A DNA stretch of 50,984 nucleotides, taken from Listeria_A hofi (GTDB lineage Bacteria > Bacillota > Bacilli > Lactobacillales > Listeriaceae). The notes under the pieces are model-generated. The model was not told the origin of the DNA. It saw nothing but the letters and a program-made list of their open reading frames with translations, and searched no databases. Positions 42,553 through 50,913 of the stretch are shown here, in pieces. Every line of letters begins with the position of its first letter. The stretch's first letter is position 1. Both the position numbers and the translations under genes were made by a program. The stretch is from assembly GCF_963575615.1 (NCBI RefSeq), contig NZ_CAUYTL010000025.1:1-50984 (forward strand). The letters run 5' to 3'.

Positions 42553-43518
42553 TAAAATAGAAGATGTTAGGTCGTACATTTGATCACGGTAAGCACCAGC
42601 TGGTAGTTTTGTGATCTCGCGCAGTGCCTTTTTAGTATATTTATCAGCTAACGTGAAAGCTTGTTCTACGCCTTTGTATTTTGCTATGAGGTCAAGAAGT
42701 TTTTCAAGATCAGCATCAGACATATCGAGTTGCTTTTCTAGTAGTGGTTGAAATTCAGGTTGGTGTTTTTGCATGGCATAAATGAGTGGGAGAGTGTAAA
42801 CGCCTTGTTTGACATCGTTTAGAACTGGCTTTCCAAGGCCGTCATTGGAGCTCGTGTAGTCAAGCACGTCATCGATGATTTGGAAGGCCATCCCAAGATA
42901 GTGTCCGATATTCCAAGCGTTGCGGGTCTGCAAACGAGTTGCCTTACTCTGTGATGCTCCTGAAAAAGTGCTTAAAGCAAAGAGTTGGGCGGTTTTTCCT
43001 GATATGCGCGACAAATATTGGCGAACGCTCACGTTAATATCGTAGCGCATCCGCATCTGATCTAACTCTCCCATTAGAATTTTTTCGATGTTCTTGCTGT
43101 TAAATTCGATATTCTCAACAGAGCTAGCATGACTCGATAAGATTTTGAAGCAAATACAAAACAAATAATCGCCGGTGTAAACGGCATAGTTACGACCGTA
43201 TTTTGAGTGAATCGTTGGAATGCCGCGCCTTGTTGGAGCGTCATCCACGACATCGTCATGAATTAGCGTTGCCATATGTAATACTTCTAGGGCTCCGGCA
43301 ACAGCGATTGCGCGATCTCGATTCCATTCTGGTCCAATCTGTGCTGCGAGCATAGCGTAAGCGGGGCGCAATAATTTACCACCAGCATGAATCAAGTCTT
43401 TCACATTCTTCTCAACTTGCTTATCTCTGATTTGAATACTTTTTTCGATAGTCGTGAGTACGTCCTTCAAATCCGTTTGCAGATTTGGATAGGCATCCCA
43501 CATCGGGTGAAGTTGCAT
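42538..43518 (-). CDS. dmkB: Long-chain polyprenyl diphosphate synthase DmkB
   Basis: 326-aa trans-prenyltransferase of the heptaprenyl/hexaprenyl diphosphate synthase large-subunit type. The first Asp-rich motif is HDDVVDD and the second is IDDVLDY; the GGKLLRP and GKTAQLF motifs are present. In the EET locus it supplies the side chain for a dedicated demethylmenaquinone. The ATG on the minus strand has AGAGGA upstream. Last gene of the minus-strand arm; its terminator overlaps its end. It corresponds to L. monocytogenes lmo2641. Confidence 0.93.
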   Translation of the reverse strand: MQLHPMWDAYPNLQTDLKDVLTTIEKSIQIRDKQVEKNVKDLIHAGGKLLRPAYAMLAAQIGPEWNRDRAIAVAGALEVLHMATLIHDDVVDDAPTRRGIPTIHSKYGRNYAVYTGDYLFCICFKILSSHASSVENIEFNSKNIEKILMGELDQMRMRYDINVSVRQYLSRISGKTAQLFALSTFSGASQSKATRLQTRNAWNIGHYLGMAFQIIDDVLDYTSSNDGLGKPVLNDVKQGVYTLPLIYAMQKHQPEFQPLLEKQLDMSDADLEKLLDLIAKYKGVEQAFTLADKYTKKALREITKLPAGAYRDQMYDLTSSILKRNI

Positions 43519-43536
43519 AATTCATCCTCTTTTCGC

Positions 43537-44073
43537 TTAGTTTTGAATAGGTTCCTTGGTTTTATTAAAGGTACGTAGCGTTTGTACATTTTTAATTAAA
43601 TAATTGGCTGCAATTCCAACTGCGATTCCTGATAATATTCCGATAAACGAAAGGACAGGTAGATACAGCATAACACTCCAACTGCCAGCAATCCAGCTTG
43701 CAATCACGAGTTGACCGACGTTATGAAGAATCCCGCCAGTTGTGCTGACGCCGATAATACTAACGCGTTTAGGTCCTAATTTTTTCACCAACCACATACC
43801 GCCAAAGCTTAAAATAGCCCCGGCTGCGCTATACATAAATGTCGAAATCGTTCCTCCGAGCAGTGTTGCGAGCACAAGTCTGATACAGACAATCATAAAA
43901 GCATCTTTTGTGGATAGCGTGTACAAGGAAATACACGTAATAATATTTGCTAAACCAAGCTTGGCACCAGGCGCAAAAGCGAACGGGAATGGTATCGCGC
44001 GTTCAAGCAAGCTAATGACAACAGCCTGAGCTGCCAGTAAAGCAATATAAACAAGGCGCTTATTTTTAGTCAT
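43537..44073 (-). CDS. eetB: EetB, membrane component of extracellular electron transfer
   Basis: 178-aa hydrophobic protein of the Gx-transporter family, often annotated as heptaprenyl diphosphate synthase component I. Five or so membrane segments are visible, with AFAPGAKLGLANIIT in the first half. EetB is needed for flavin-based electron transfer together with EetA; its precise action is not known. ATG 44073 has AAGGAGG at proper spacing; the GTG at 44079 is too close. It lies between eetA and dmkB. Confidence 0.88.
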   Translation of the reverse strand: MTKNKRLVYIALLAAQAVVISLLERAIPFPFAFAPGAKLGLANIITCISLYTLSTKDAFMIVCIRLVLATLLGGTISTFMYSAAGAILSFGGMWLVKKLGPKRVSIIGVSTTGGILHNVGQLVIASWIAGSWSVMLYLPVLSFIGILSGIAVGIAANYLIKNVQTLRTFNKTKEPIQN

Positions 44074-44102
44074 GTACACACCTCCTTTTTTTCGAAATAA
44101 TC

Positions 44103-44540
44103 TTATGAAGGAATAACGATCCCGTCGTCCGGCTCTGTTTCACCAGTGGATGATTGAACTTCGATTACGACCTTATGCGGCAAACAAACAATTGTTTGGC
44201 CGAGCTTCCCGATCGCGCCGACTCGGACACAAACCTGATCATTACAATTCGCAGCACTAATCCGGATTCGCTCATCCTTCACTTCAATCTCGTTATAATC
44301 CCCGTCATCAGCCATTACTTTAAACGTATCCACGCCCGTATGACCAGTCAAGTCCACACGCTTATACTCCTTACCATCGACTTTAATCACAGCAACTAGC
44401 TTCGACTCTGATCCAGCAGGTGAGGCAGGTTCTTGTGATTTCGCATAAGTAAAAATAGCTAGAGGCAAAAAAGAAAGCAGGGTCAAAAGTACAACAATAA
44501 TAACATCCCAACGCTTGACCATATGTAAGTATTCCTTCAC
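44103..44540 (-). CDS. eetA: EetA, NusG domain II-type electron transfer protein
   Basis: 145-aa protein with one N-terminal membrane segment (about residues 10-33) and an extracytoplasmic NusG-domain-II-like fold. The diagnostic end is CNDQVCVRVGAIGKLGQ followed by CLPHKVVIEV. Its cysteines are conserved in this family of EET and RnfG-associated proteins. The start is GTG 44540 with GAGGGGG upstream. It follows a hairpin terminator after ndh2, so its transcription may be partly separate. Confidence 0.88.
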   Translation of the reverse strand: MKEYLHMVKRWDVIIVVLLTLLSFLPLAIFTYAKSQEPASPAGSESKLVAVIKVDGKEYKRVDLTGHTGVDTFKVMADDGDYNEIEVKDERIRISAANCNDQVCVRVGAIGKLGQTIVCLPHKVVIEVQSSTGETEPDDGIVIPS

Positions 44541-44591
44541 ATTCTTTTCCCCCTCTAACTAGCTTTATGTTCATTGTAATATACTCCGGCA

Positions 44592-44634
44592 AAAATATAT
44601 AGCGAAAGGCAGTTTGTTGGCAGCCTTTCGCTAT
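44592..44634 (-). terminator. Terminator between ndh2 and eetA (minus strand)
   Basis: A perfect 12-bp stem: ATAGCGAAAGGC and GCCTTTCGCTAT (44599-44610 and 44623-44634), followed on the minus strand by ATATTTTTG. It should lower eetA-eetB-dmkB expression relative to ndh2 unless read through. Confidence 0.72.
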
Positions 44635-44651
44635 GTTTAAATCGTATACAG

Positions 44652-46535
44652 TTACTTATCGCGATAAATGGAACTTTCCTTACCGTACCACCAACGCCCG
44701 AGATGTTTTTGGAACCAAGGCATAGCCCAATAATCTAAACCGAATGTACGTCCAGCACCATTTAGTAAAGCGATTGAAGCCGGTAATGCCCAGAATTTAT
44801 CCCAACCAAGCATAGCGCAAAGCGTGAACATTACTAGGAATCCCGCGCTTCCAATGCTAGCTAACCAAGTGAATAGACCAACGACAAGCGCAAGACCAAT
44901 GGCAAGCTCTACAAAAGGAACGACTTTTTGCATGAAGAGAGCAACGTCGAGATTTGGCATAATAAGTTTCATAATCCATTCAAACCAACCCGGCATATGA
45001 CTAAAGATTGGCGTTGTTACGTTTGTTGCAGCTGCACCGGCCGCGTCACCAGCTGCCTGAGATGCACCAGATGTGGCGTCTGTTTGTAACCATTCAAATG
45101 GCATTTTTGAAGTTGTAGCAGTTAACCATGAATCAGGTCCAAGTCCTTGGAATAACGGTTTCAAGTTCGTCAGGCTAACTTTATCCCACGTCGTTTCACC
45201 GTAAATCTTAGATAGAGCCTCATCAACCCAGAACCAGCCGAGATAAATACGAAGTGGCAATGTCCAAAGCACGTTACCATAGCGAGAAGTCCAACCTCGG
45301 AAAATATTCCGGTTATCCCTAATATGGAAAAATTCATGTGAAACGTATTGCGCCATATAATAACCACTACGGATTCCGAAGAAGTAATAAAGGTTAACCA
45401 TGTGCTTCATGAAAATCGCGAACCAACCATGTAAGCGTAATCCGCCTAGATTAGCAACACCATATTTGGAGCCAATCGAAACCATGACACCGTGATATTT
45501 TCCTTTATAAGCTTCTTTTTCTGTTCCGCTGATTTCCGCAATAATGCTTTTTGCAGCGGTCATACCAGTTTGCTCAGCAGCTTCTACGATTTGAGGTGTC
45601 GGTTTTCCTTCTTCCTCTTCATAATAAGCCAAGTCGCCGATAACGTATGTGTTTTCGAACTTCTCAGCTTCCATGTATTCATTGACTTTCAAACGACCAG
45701 CACGCGCAGTTTCCATACCATAATCTTTCGTATCAGAATTCGCACGAACGCCGGCAGTCCAAATCAATGTGTGTGTTGGAATTTCATCGCCGGATTTCAA
45801 TACAATGCTTTCCGCTTTAACTTCAACGATTGCGGCATCTTTCATAATCTTGATGCCTTTTTTCAGCATGAAGTCTTCCGCTTTTTGGGCATCTTTCCGG
45901 TCTAACATGTTCAGAATCGTTGGTGCCGCTTCGACAACAATCAATTCAATTTCAGAAACATCAACCTTGTTATCTTTAGCAAGACGTGTTTTCCAGTCAA
46001 GCAATTCCCCAACCATCTCGATCCCAGTAAAACCTGAACCACAAATGGCAAAAGTAAGCATGGCTTTGCGTTTTGCTACATCCTGTTCCTCGGAAGCATC
46101 ATGAACGACTGTTTCAATATGTTCACGCAATTTAACCGCGTTTTCCCACGACCAAAGTGTGAAGCCGTGTTCGCTAACGCCTGGTGTCCCGAAATCATTA
46201 GGCTCGCCACCCATACCAAGAACAAGGTAATCAAACGGATAGCTACCATGTTCTGTCGTCACTGTTTTCGTTTCGTGATCCACATGCGTTACGTTATCTG
46301 TCACTAATTTCACTTTCGTACGATTAAACAAATGGCGTAAATCATACTGTATCGCTGTCGGTTCAACGCGACCACCAGCTACTTCGTGTAATTCAGTCAT
46401 CATCGTATGATAAGAATGTCTATCAATTAACGTGATGGTTACTGATTCGTCTCTTTTGTACTTTTTCGCTAATTTCTTAGCTGCATGTACACCTGCATAT
46501 CCCGCCCCTATTAACACAATATTTTTTTCAGGCAT
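44652..46535 (-). CDS. ndh2: Ndh2, type II NADH dehydrogenase with membrane domain
   Basis: 627-aa NADH:quinone oxidoreductase dedicated to extracellular electron transfer. The N-terminal part (about 1-400) is a two-dinucleotide-binding flavoprotein with GAGYAG (9-14), a second Rossmann motif (CGSGFTGIEMVGEL) and YVIGDLAYY. Unlike ordinary Ndh, a C-terminal region of about 200 residues is hydrophobic and DoxX-like, anchoring it in the membrane. ATG 46535 (MPEKNIVLIG) has AAGGAG upstream; the open frame to 46616 includes the promoter. It corresponds to lmo2638. Confidence 0.95.
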   Translation of the reverse strand: MPEKNIVLIGAGYAGVHAAKKLAKKYKRDESVTITLIDRHSYHTMMTELHEVAGGRVEPTAIQYDLRHLFNRTKVKLVTDNVTHVDHETKTVTTEHGSYPFDYLVLGMGGEPNDFGTPGVSEHGFTLWSWENAVKLREHIETVVHDASEEQDVAKRKAMLTFAICGSGFTGIEMVGELLDWKTRLAKDNKVDVSEIELIVVEAAPTILNMLDRKDAQKAEDFMLKKGIKIMKDAAIVEVKAESIVLKSGDEIPTHTLIWTAGVRANSDTKDYGMETARAGRLKVNEYMEAEKFENTYVIGDLAYYEEEEGKPTPQIVEAAEQTGMTAAKSIIAEISGTEKEAYKGKYHGVMVSIGSKYGVANLGGLRLHGWFAIFMKHMVNLYYFFGIRSGYYMAQYVSHEFFHIRDNRNIFRGWTSRYGNVLWTLPLRIYLGWFWVDEALSKIYGETTWDKVSLTNLKPLFQGLGPDSWLTATTSKMPFEWLQTDATSGASQAAGDAAGAAATNVTTPIFSHMPGWFEWIMKLIMPNLDVALFMQKVVPFVELAIGLALVVGLFTWLASIGSAGFLVMFTLCAMLGWDKFWALPASIALLNGAGRTFGLDYWAMPWFQKHLGRWWYGKESSIYRDK

Positions 46536-46571
46536 ATGCTTTCTCAACTCCTTGTAAGTATATTCACAAAA

Positions 46572-46600
46572 ATTATAAGTCCTACGTCTAAAACTCTTAA
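46572..46600 (-). promoter_or_regulatory. ndh2 promoter (minus strand)
   Basis: On the minus strand TTAAGA (46600-46595), 17 bases, and a perfect TATAAT (46577-46572). Confidence 0.6.
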
Positions 46601-46691
46601 CTAGTAATAACATCACCCAGTTTAACAGATAGTAGAAATGCTGTCTAGAGTCTTTACCCTCAAAAATTAGGAAACAAACGCGATATTATAG

Positions 46692-46705
46692 GTGAAAACC
46701 TTCAC
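46692..46705. promoter_or_regulatory. Inverted repeat between the two EET arms, possible operator
   Basis: GTGAA-N4-TTCAC, a perfect palindrome in the 396-base gap between divergent ndh2 and pplA. A second palindrome, AGAAAG-N6-CTTTCT, lies at 46760-46777. The first recalls Rex or CRP/FNR-type half sites, but the fit is partial. The rest of the gap (46622-46813) shows nothing else I can name. Confidence 0.35.
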
Positions 46706-46813
46706 AGGGCAACAAACACCATTTGAGTGGTAAAAATTTTAAAGAAGTATTGTAAATGAAGAAAGGACCGACTTTCTGAAAATTCTTGGTTTTTAAATCA
46801 TGCATACTGTGTG

Positions 46814-46842
46814 TAGACAAATTGAGACAATAATGTTATATT
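46814..46842 (+). promoter_or_regulatory. pplA promoter
   Basis: TAGACA (46814-46819), 17 bases, TATATT (46837-46842), with an extended TGT. It leaves a leader of about 80 nt. Confidence 0.55.
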
Positions 46843-46931
46843 TAAGTGGAATTAAGGTGAGCTTGTGTTTTCGTGCACTTTTCATTGTTCATGTCATCAC
46901 AAGGAATATTTTAAAAGGTGGGAGCAAATTT

Positions 46932-47843
46932 ATGAAGAAGAAAAAGTTGGTAATGGCCCTGACGGCAGTAATGGCTTCAAGTATGTTATTGGTAGCATGT
47001 GGTAATGACAATAGCAACGACAGTAAGTCTAGTGACAGCAAACAGTCAGATACACAGAAATCAGATACAACAAAAACAGCAGGTAAAACAGACGGTACAA
47101 TGACAGACGGTACTTATAAATTACAAGAAAAGAACTTTGATGATAAAGGTTGGAAAGGATTTATGACAATTACCGTCAAAGATAATGCAATCACAAAATC
47201 TGATTATAACTATGAAAATAAAGATGGCAAACTAAAAACAGATGATGCTGATTACGAGAAAAATATGAAAGCTAAAGTTGGTACAGGTCCACAAGAATAC
47301 ATCCCAGCATTGAATGATTCTCTAGTTGCTAAACAATCAGCGGCAGACGTTGAAGTAGTAACAGGCGCGACTCATTCATCCGATTCTTTCATCAATTACT
47401 CTAACCAATTAATCCAAGCGGCGCAACGTGCAGACACAGCAACAATTGAAATCAACAATGGTGCTGCACTACAAGACGGTAAATACTCATTAGAAGAACA
47501 AAATTACGCACATAACTATCGTGCAGTGTTCAACATGGAAGTGAAAGATGGAAAAATTACGACATCTGACTTCAACTATGTAGATAAAGATGGTAAGAAG
47601 AAAACAGACGATGCTGACTACGAGAAAAACATGAAAGCTAAAACTGGCGTAGGTCCGCAAGAATACATTCCAGATCTAAACAAAGCTCTTGTTGACAAAC
47701 AAACTCCATCAGATGTTGCAGTAGTAACAGGTGCGACAGAATCATCAAACACATTCAGAATCTATGCAGCACAACTTTACAACGCAGCACAATCTGGTAA
47801 TACAGATATGATTAAAGTGTACAATAAAGTAGAAGCTGAATAA
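46932..47843 (+). CDS. pplA: PplA, flavinylated extracellular lipoprotein
   Basis: 303-aa lipoprotein. The signal peptide MKKKKLVMALTAVMASSM ends at the lipobox LVAC (Cys23). After a Ser/Asp/Thr/Lys-rich linker come two tandem FMN-binding domains (about 55-175 and 185-300) with near-identical blocks such as DDADYEKNMKAK and GPQEYIP. Each ends in VTGAT, the FMN attachment threonine. FmnB is expected to flavinylate both. It moves electrons from the membrane to external acceptors. In L. monocytogenes the signal peptide is also the source of a peptide pheromone. The start 46932 has GGTGGGAG upstream. Confidence 0.95.
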   Translation: MKKKKLVMALTAVMASSMLLVACGNDNSNDSKSSDSKQSDTQKSDTTKTAGKTDGTMTDGTYKLQEKNFDDKGWKGFMTITVKDNAITKSDYNYENKDGKLKTDDADYEKNMKAKVGTGPQEYIPALNDSLVAKQSAADVEVVTGATHSSDSFINYSNQLIQAAQRADTATIEINNGAALQDGKYSLEEQNYAHNYRAVFNMEVKDGKITTSDFNYVDKDGKKKTDDADYEKNMKAKTGVGPQEYIPDLNKALVDKQTPSDVAVVTGATESSNTFRIYAAQLYNAAQSGNTDMIKVYNKVEAE

Positions 47844-47862
47844 GAAGATAGCAATAAAAATG

Positions 47863-47896
47863 AAGGGCTTCAGGGCGAAAACTCTGGAGCCTTTTT
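47863..47896 (+). terminator. pplA terminator
   Basis: AAGGGCTTCAG pairs, with one bulge and a wobble, to CTGGAGCCTT, followed by T. It separates pplA from fmnB. Confidence 0.8.
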
Positions 47897-47918
47897 GTCC
47901 GCATAGCACACGGTTTTC

Positions 47919-47947
47919 TTGACAATGCTCTCAATCACCGATACGCT
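47919..47947 (+). promoter_or_regulatory. fmnB-dmkA-fmnA promoter
   Basis: A perfect TTGACA (47919-47924), 17 bases, and TACGCT (47942-47947), a poor -10. TAAAAT at 47947-47952 is an alternative at too wide a spacing. Confidence 0.5.
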
Positions 47948-48004
47948 AAAATAGCGATAAAAACAGATTATATTCATTCCAAAAACGGAAAGGTGCCATC
48001 TATA

Positions 48005-49081
48005 ATGAAGAAATTGTATATGTTAATAACGCTCGTACTTTTAGCGGCTATTGTGACTGCTTGTGGTAGTAATGATACGAAGAAAAGTGATGCATCCGAA
48101 GATAAGAGCCCAGAAATACTTCCCCAACCATACACAAAAACAGATTTTCTTATGGGAACAATTAACGTAGTAAAAATTTATGATAAAGGAAAAGAGGATG
48201 TTCTTCTACAAGCCTTTGACCGAATTAAAGAGCTTGACAAGCAAATTACAACGAGCGACAGTGCTAAAAAATCAGAAGTAGACAAAGTGAATTTGGCTGC
48301 TGGGAAAAATCCAGTGAAAGTGAACGATGATGTTTATTATCTTATTAAGGAAGGCTTAAAATACAGTGCCAGTTCAAGTGGTAGCTTCGATATCACGGTT
48401 GGCCCGCTGACCTCTCTATGGCATATCGGTTTTGATGATGCTAGGAAACCGAGCCAAGCAGAAATTGACGCGGCTTTACCATTAATCGACTATAAAAAAG
48501 TGAAGTTAGATGACGCTAAAAAAACCGTATACTTAGAAGAAAAAGGCATGGAGCTAGACTTAGGAGCAATCGCCAAAGGTTATATCGCGGATGAAGTGGC
48601 TAAAGTTTTAGATGAGAATAAAGTAACAACTGCTATTATCGATCTTGGAGGAAATATTATTGTCAAAGGTGACAGTCCTAAAGGCGGTGATTGGGTTGTA
48701 GGTATTCAAGATCCATTCGAGTCTCGTGGTACGATCATTGGTACTATTCCAGAAGCAGATAAATCGATTGTTACATCTGGGATTTATGAGCGTTACTTGG
48801 AAGTAGATGGCGTAAAATATCATCATTTATTAGATCCGAAAACTGGCTATCCTTTCGATAATGACATTGCAGGCGTATCAATTGTTTCTAAAAAATCGAT
48901 TGACGGTGACGGCTTATCAACAGCAACGTTCTCAAAAGGCATTCAAGGCGGTCTTGATTTTATCGAAACATACAAAGGTGTCGAAGCAATTTTTGTAAGT
49001 AAAGAGAAGAAGGTCTATATAACATCCGGCTTGAAAGGGAAGTTTAAGTTAACGGATAAGAACTTCCAAATGGCTAATTAA
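48005..49081 (+). CDS. fmnB: FmnB, ApbE-type FMN transferase lipoprotein
   Basis: 358-aa flavin transferase that uses FAD to attach FMN to threonines of PplA on the outside of the membrane. The signal peptide ends in a VTAC lipobox. ApbE motifs: TDFLMGTINVVKIYD, DLGAIAKGYIADEV, DLGGNIIVKG and HHLLDPKTGYP, with magnesium-binding residues in the last two. ATG 48005 follows AAAGGTG; the GTG at 47993 is in the ribosome binding site. First gene of a three-gene unit. Confidence 0.95.
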   Translation: MKKLYMLITLVLLAAIVTACGSNDTKKSDASEDKSPEILPQPYTKTDFLMGTINVVKIYDKGKEDVLLQAFDRIKELDKQITTSDSAKKSEVDKVNLAAGKNPVKVNDDVYYLIKEGLKYSASSSGSFDITVGPLTSLWHIGFDDARKPSQAEIDAALPLIDYKKVKLDDAKKTVYLEEKGMELDLGAIAKGYIADEVAKVLDENKVTTAIIDLGGNIIVKGDSPKGGDWVVGIQDPFESRGTIIGTIPEADKSIVTSGIYERYLEVDGVKYHHLLDPKTGYPFDNDIAGVSIVSKKSIDGDGLSTATFSKGIQGGLDFIETYKGVEAIFVSKEKKVYITSGLKGKFKLTDKNFQMAN

Positions 49082-49096
49082 AAAGGAGTGTAGGGC

Positions 49097-50056
49097 GTGT
49101 CAATACCAGCTTTTTTGAAATTGGTAGAAATTCAGACGAAAATTGCGAGTGTTTTTCCTTTTGTTATAGGCACTTTATTCGCAGTATATCAATACAGCAT
49201 ATTCAATTGGAAGAACACACTTATTTTCTTTAGTTCCATGTTGATTTTTGATTTAACAACAACGGCGATTAATAATTATATGGACTATCGAAAAGCAACG
49301 AATAATCATGATTACGACTATCGCACGATGAGCAATGTTATCGGACAGGAGAGAATATCAGAGAAGACGGTAATTAGCACGATTTTTGCGATGTTTTTCA
49401 TAGCGAGTGGGCTGGGAGTTTGGCTTGTTATCGAAACTGATTTGCTCGTTTTACTAGTTGGCTTTATCTGTTTTTGCATTGGTATTTTATACACATTTGG
49501 CCCAGTTCCGTTGTCACGTATGCCACTAGGTGAAATCTTTTCAGGTGTGACGATGGGGTTTGGCATTGTATTTCTTGCGATTTATGTGAATGCATATGAT
49601 GCTGGCATTGCGAATTTAATTTGGTCAGGAGAATGGGTTACAGTGAAGGTGAATCTGGTTGAAATCATCCGAATTGCTATTGTATCCTTACCGTGCATCT
49701 TCACGATTGCGAACATCATGTTAGCTAACAATATTTGTGATTTGGACGAAGATATTCGCAATCATCGCTATACGCTACCATACTATATTAGCAAAAAATA
49801 TGCGGTAATCCTTTTTAACGCCCTATATTACGCTTCATTTGTAGCTATTATGGTTTCCGTAATCATCGGTTTCCTAAGTCCAATTATGCTCATAACACTT
49901 CTCGCCATTATTCCGGTATTTAAAAATTTAAAGAAATTCAACATCGAGCAAGTCAAAGCCAAAACATTCGTTATTTCTATCAAAAATTTCGTTATCACAA
50001 ACAGTGCAATTGTCGTTTGTCTAGTTGCAAGTTTAATCTTTCAATACTATATATAA
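49097..50056 (+). CDS. dmkA: DmkA, UbiA-type prenyltransferase for demethylmenaquinone
   Basis: 319-aa polytopic 1,4-dihydroxy-2-naphthoate prenyltransferase. The two Asp-rich motifs are NNYMDYRKATNNHDYD and NNICDLDEDIRNHRYT. About eight membrane helices are visible. It uses the polyprenyl diphosphate from DmkB to make the quinone used by Ndh2, as a MenA paralogue. The start is GTG 49097 with AAAGGAG 8 bases upstream, 15 bases after fmnB. Confidence 0.92.
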   Translation: MSIPAFLKLVEIQTKIASVFPFVIGTLFAVYQYSIFNWKNTLIFFSSMLIFDLTTTAINNYMDYRKATNNHDYDYRTMSNVIGQERISEKTVISTIFAMFFIASGLGVWLVIETDLLVLLVGFICFCIGILYTFGPVPLSRMPLGEIFSGVTMGFGIVFLAIYVNAYDAGIANLIWSGEWVTVKVNLVEIIRIAIVSLPCIFTIANIMLANNICDLDEDIRNHRYTLPYYISKKYAVILFNALYYASFVAIMVSVIIGFLSPIMLITLLAIIPVFKNLKKFNIEQVKAKTFVISIKNFVITNSAIVVCLVASLIFQYYI

Positions 50057-50076
50057 TGAGAAAAGAGGGATTTCCA

Positions 50077-50877
50077 ATGCTTGATAAATTAATATTTGGG
50101 CGCTTCATACCTGGGGAATCCCTTATTCATCATCTAGACGCAAGAACAAAATTAATCGCAGGTTTTTATTTCATTGGTATCCTATTTTTAGCGAATAACT
50201 GGCAAACTTATGCGCTGCTAACGCTATTCACATTTTTGGTTATCTTGATGACAGGTATCTCTTATCGCTTCTTCATAAAGGGAGTCAAGCCGTTAATCTG
50301 GCTCATTCTATTCACTGTGTTGCTACAAATGCTATTTACAAGTGGCGGAACCATCTACTTTAACTGGGGACCATTTGCAATCTCCTCATTTGGCATTATT
50401 AATGGAGTATACGTGTTTATTAGATTTGTACTGATTATCTTCATCTCAACGGTAATCACGCTGACAACAACGCCTATGGATTTGACGGATGCAATCGCCT
50501 ACATACTACGGCCGTTCAAAATTTTTAAAATGCCTGTTCAAGATATAGCGCTGATGATTTCCGTAGCATTGCGATTTATCCCTATATTAATGGAAGAAAC
50601 CGATAAAATTATGAAAGCCCAGCGCGCTCGAGGTGTAGATTTTGGCGAGGGAAATTTATTCGAACAAATGAAAGTAGTTGTGCCAATATTTATCCCGCTG
50701 TTCGTCAGTTCCTTCAACAGGGCTGAGGAGCTAGCAAACGCAATGGAAGCAAGAGGCTATCAAGGCGATAAAGAACGAACTAGATTTCGTATTTTGCAAT
50801 GGCACTTGGGCGATGTAATAGCCGCTCTCACACTAGTTGCATTAACTACGGCATTAATTACATTAAGAATCTCCTAA
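50077..50877 (+). CDS. fmnA: FmnA, EcfT-type flavin transporter subunit
   Basis: 266-aa transmembrane T-component of an energy-coupling-factor transporter. Several membrane helices are followed by the coupling helices with the paired motifs QRARGVD and MEARGYQ, which contact the ATPases. In EET it works with RibU and the Ecf ATPases, encoded elsewhere, in delivering flavin to the outside. ATG 50077 has AGAGGGA upstream; the overlap of the open frame with dmkA is not needed. The gene order fmnB-dmkA-fmnA equals L. monocytogenes lmo2636-2634. Confidence 0.9.
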   Translation: MLDKLIFGRFIPGESLIHHLDARTKLIAGFYFIGILFLANNWQTYALLTLFTFLVILMTGISYRFFIKGVKPLIWLILFTVLLQMLFTSGGTIYFNWGPFAISSFGIINGVYVFIRFVLIIFISTVITLTTTPMDLTDAIAYILRPFKIFKMPVQDIALMISVALRFIPILMEETDKIMKAQRARGVDFGEGNLFEQMKVVVPIFIPLFVSSFNRAEELANAMEARGYQGDKERTRFRILQWHLGDVIAALTLVALTTALITLRIS

Positions 50878-50881
50878 AAAG

Positions 50882-50913
50882 CCACGAATCGGCCGACTGA
50901 TTTGTGGTTTTTT
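50882..50913 (+). terminator. fmnA terminator, insertion site of the intron
   Basis: CCACGAATC (50882-50890) pairs with GATTTGTGG (50899-50907), loop of 8, then six T (50908-50913). The group II intron starts at the very next base. Confidence 0.88.

Noticed and set aside
45492..46307. Plus-strand ORFs opposite ndh2
   Set aside because: Phe/Ser/Cys-rich antisense frames of a conserved gene; not coding.
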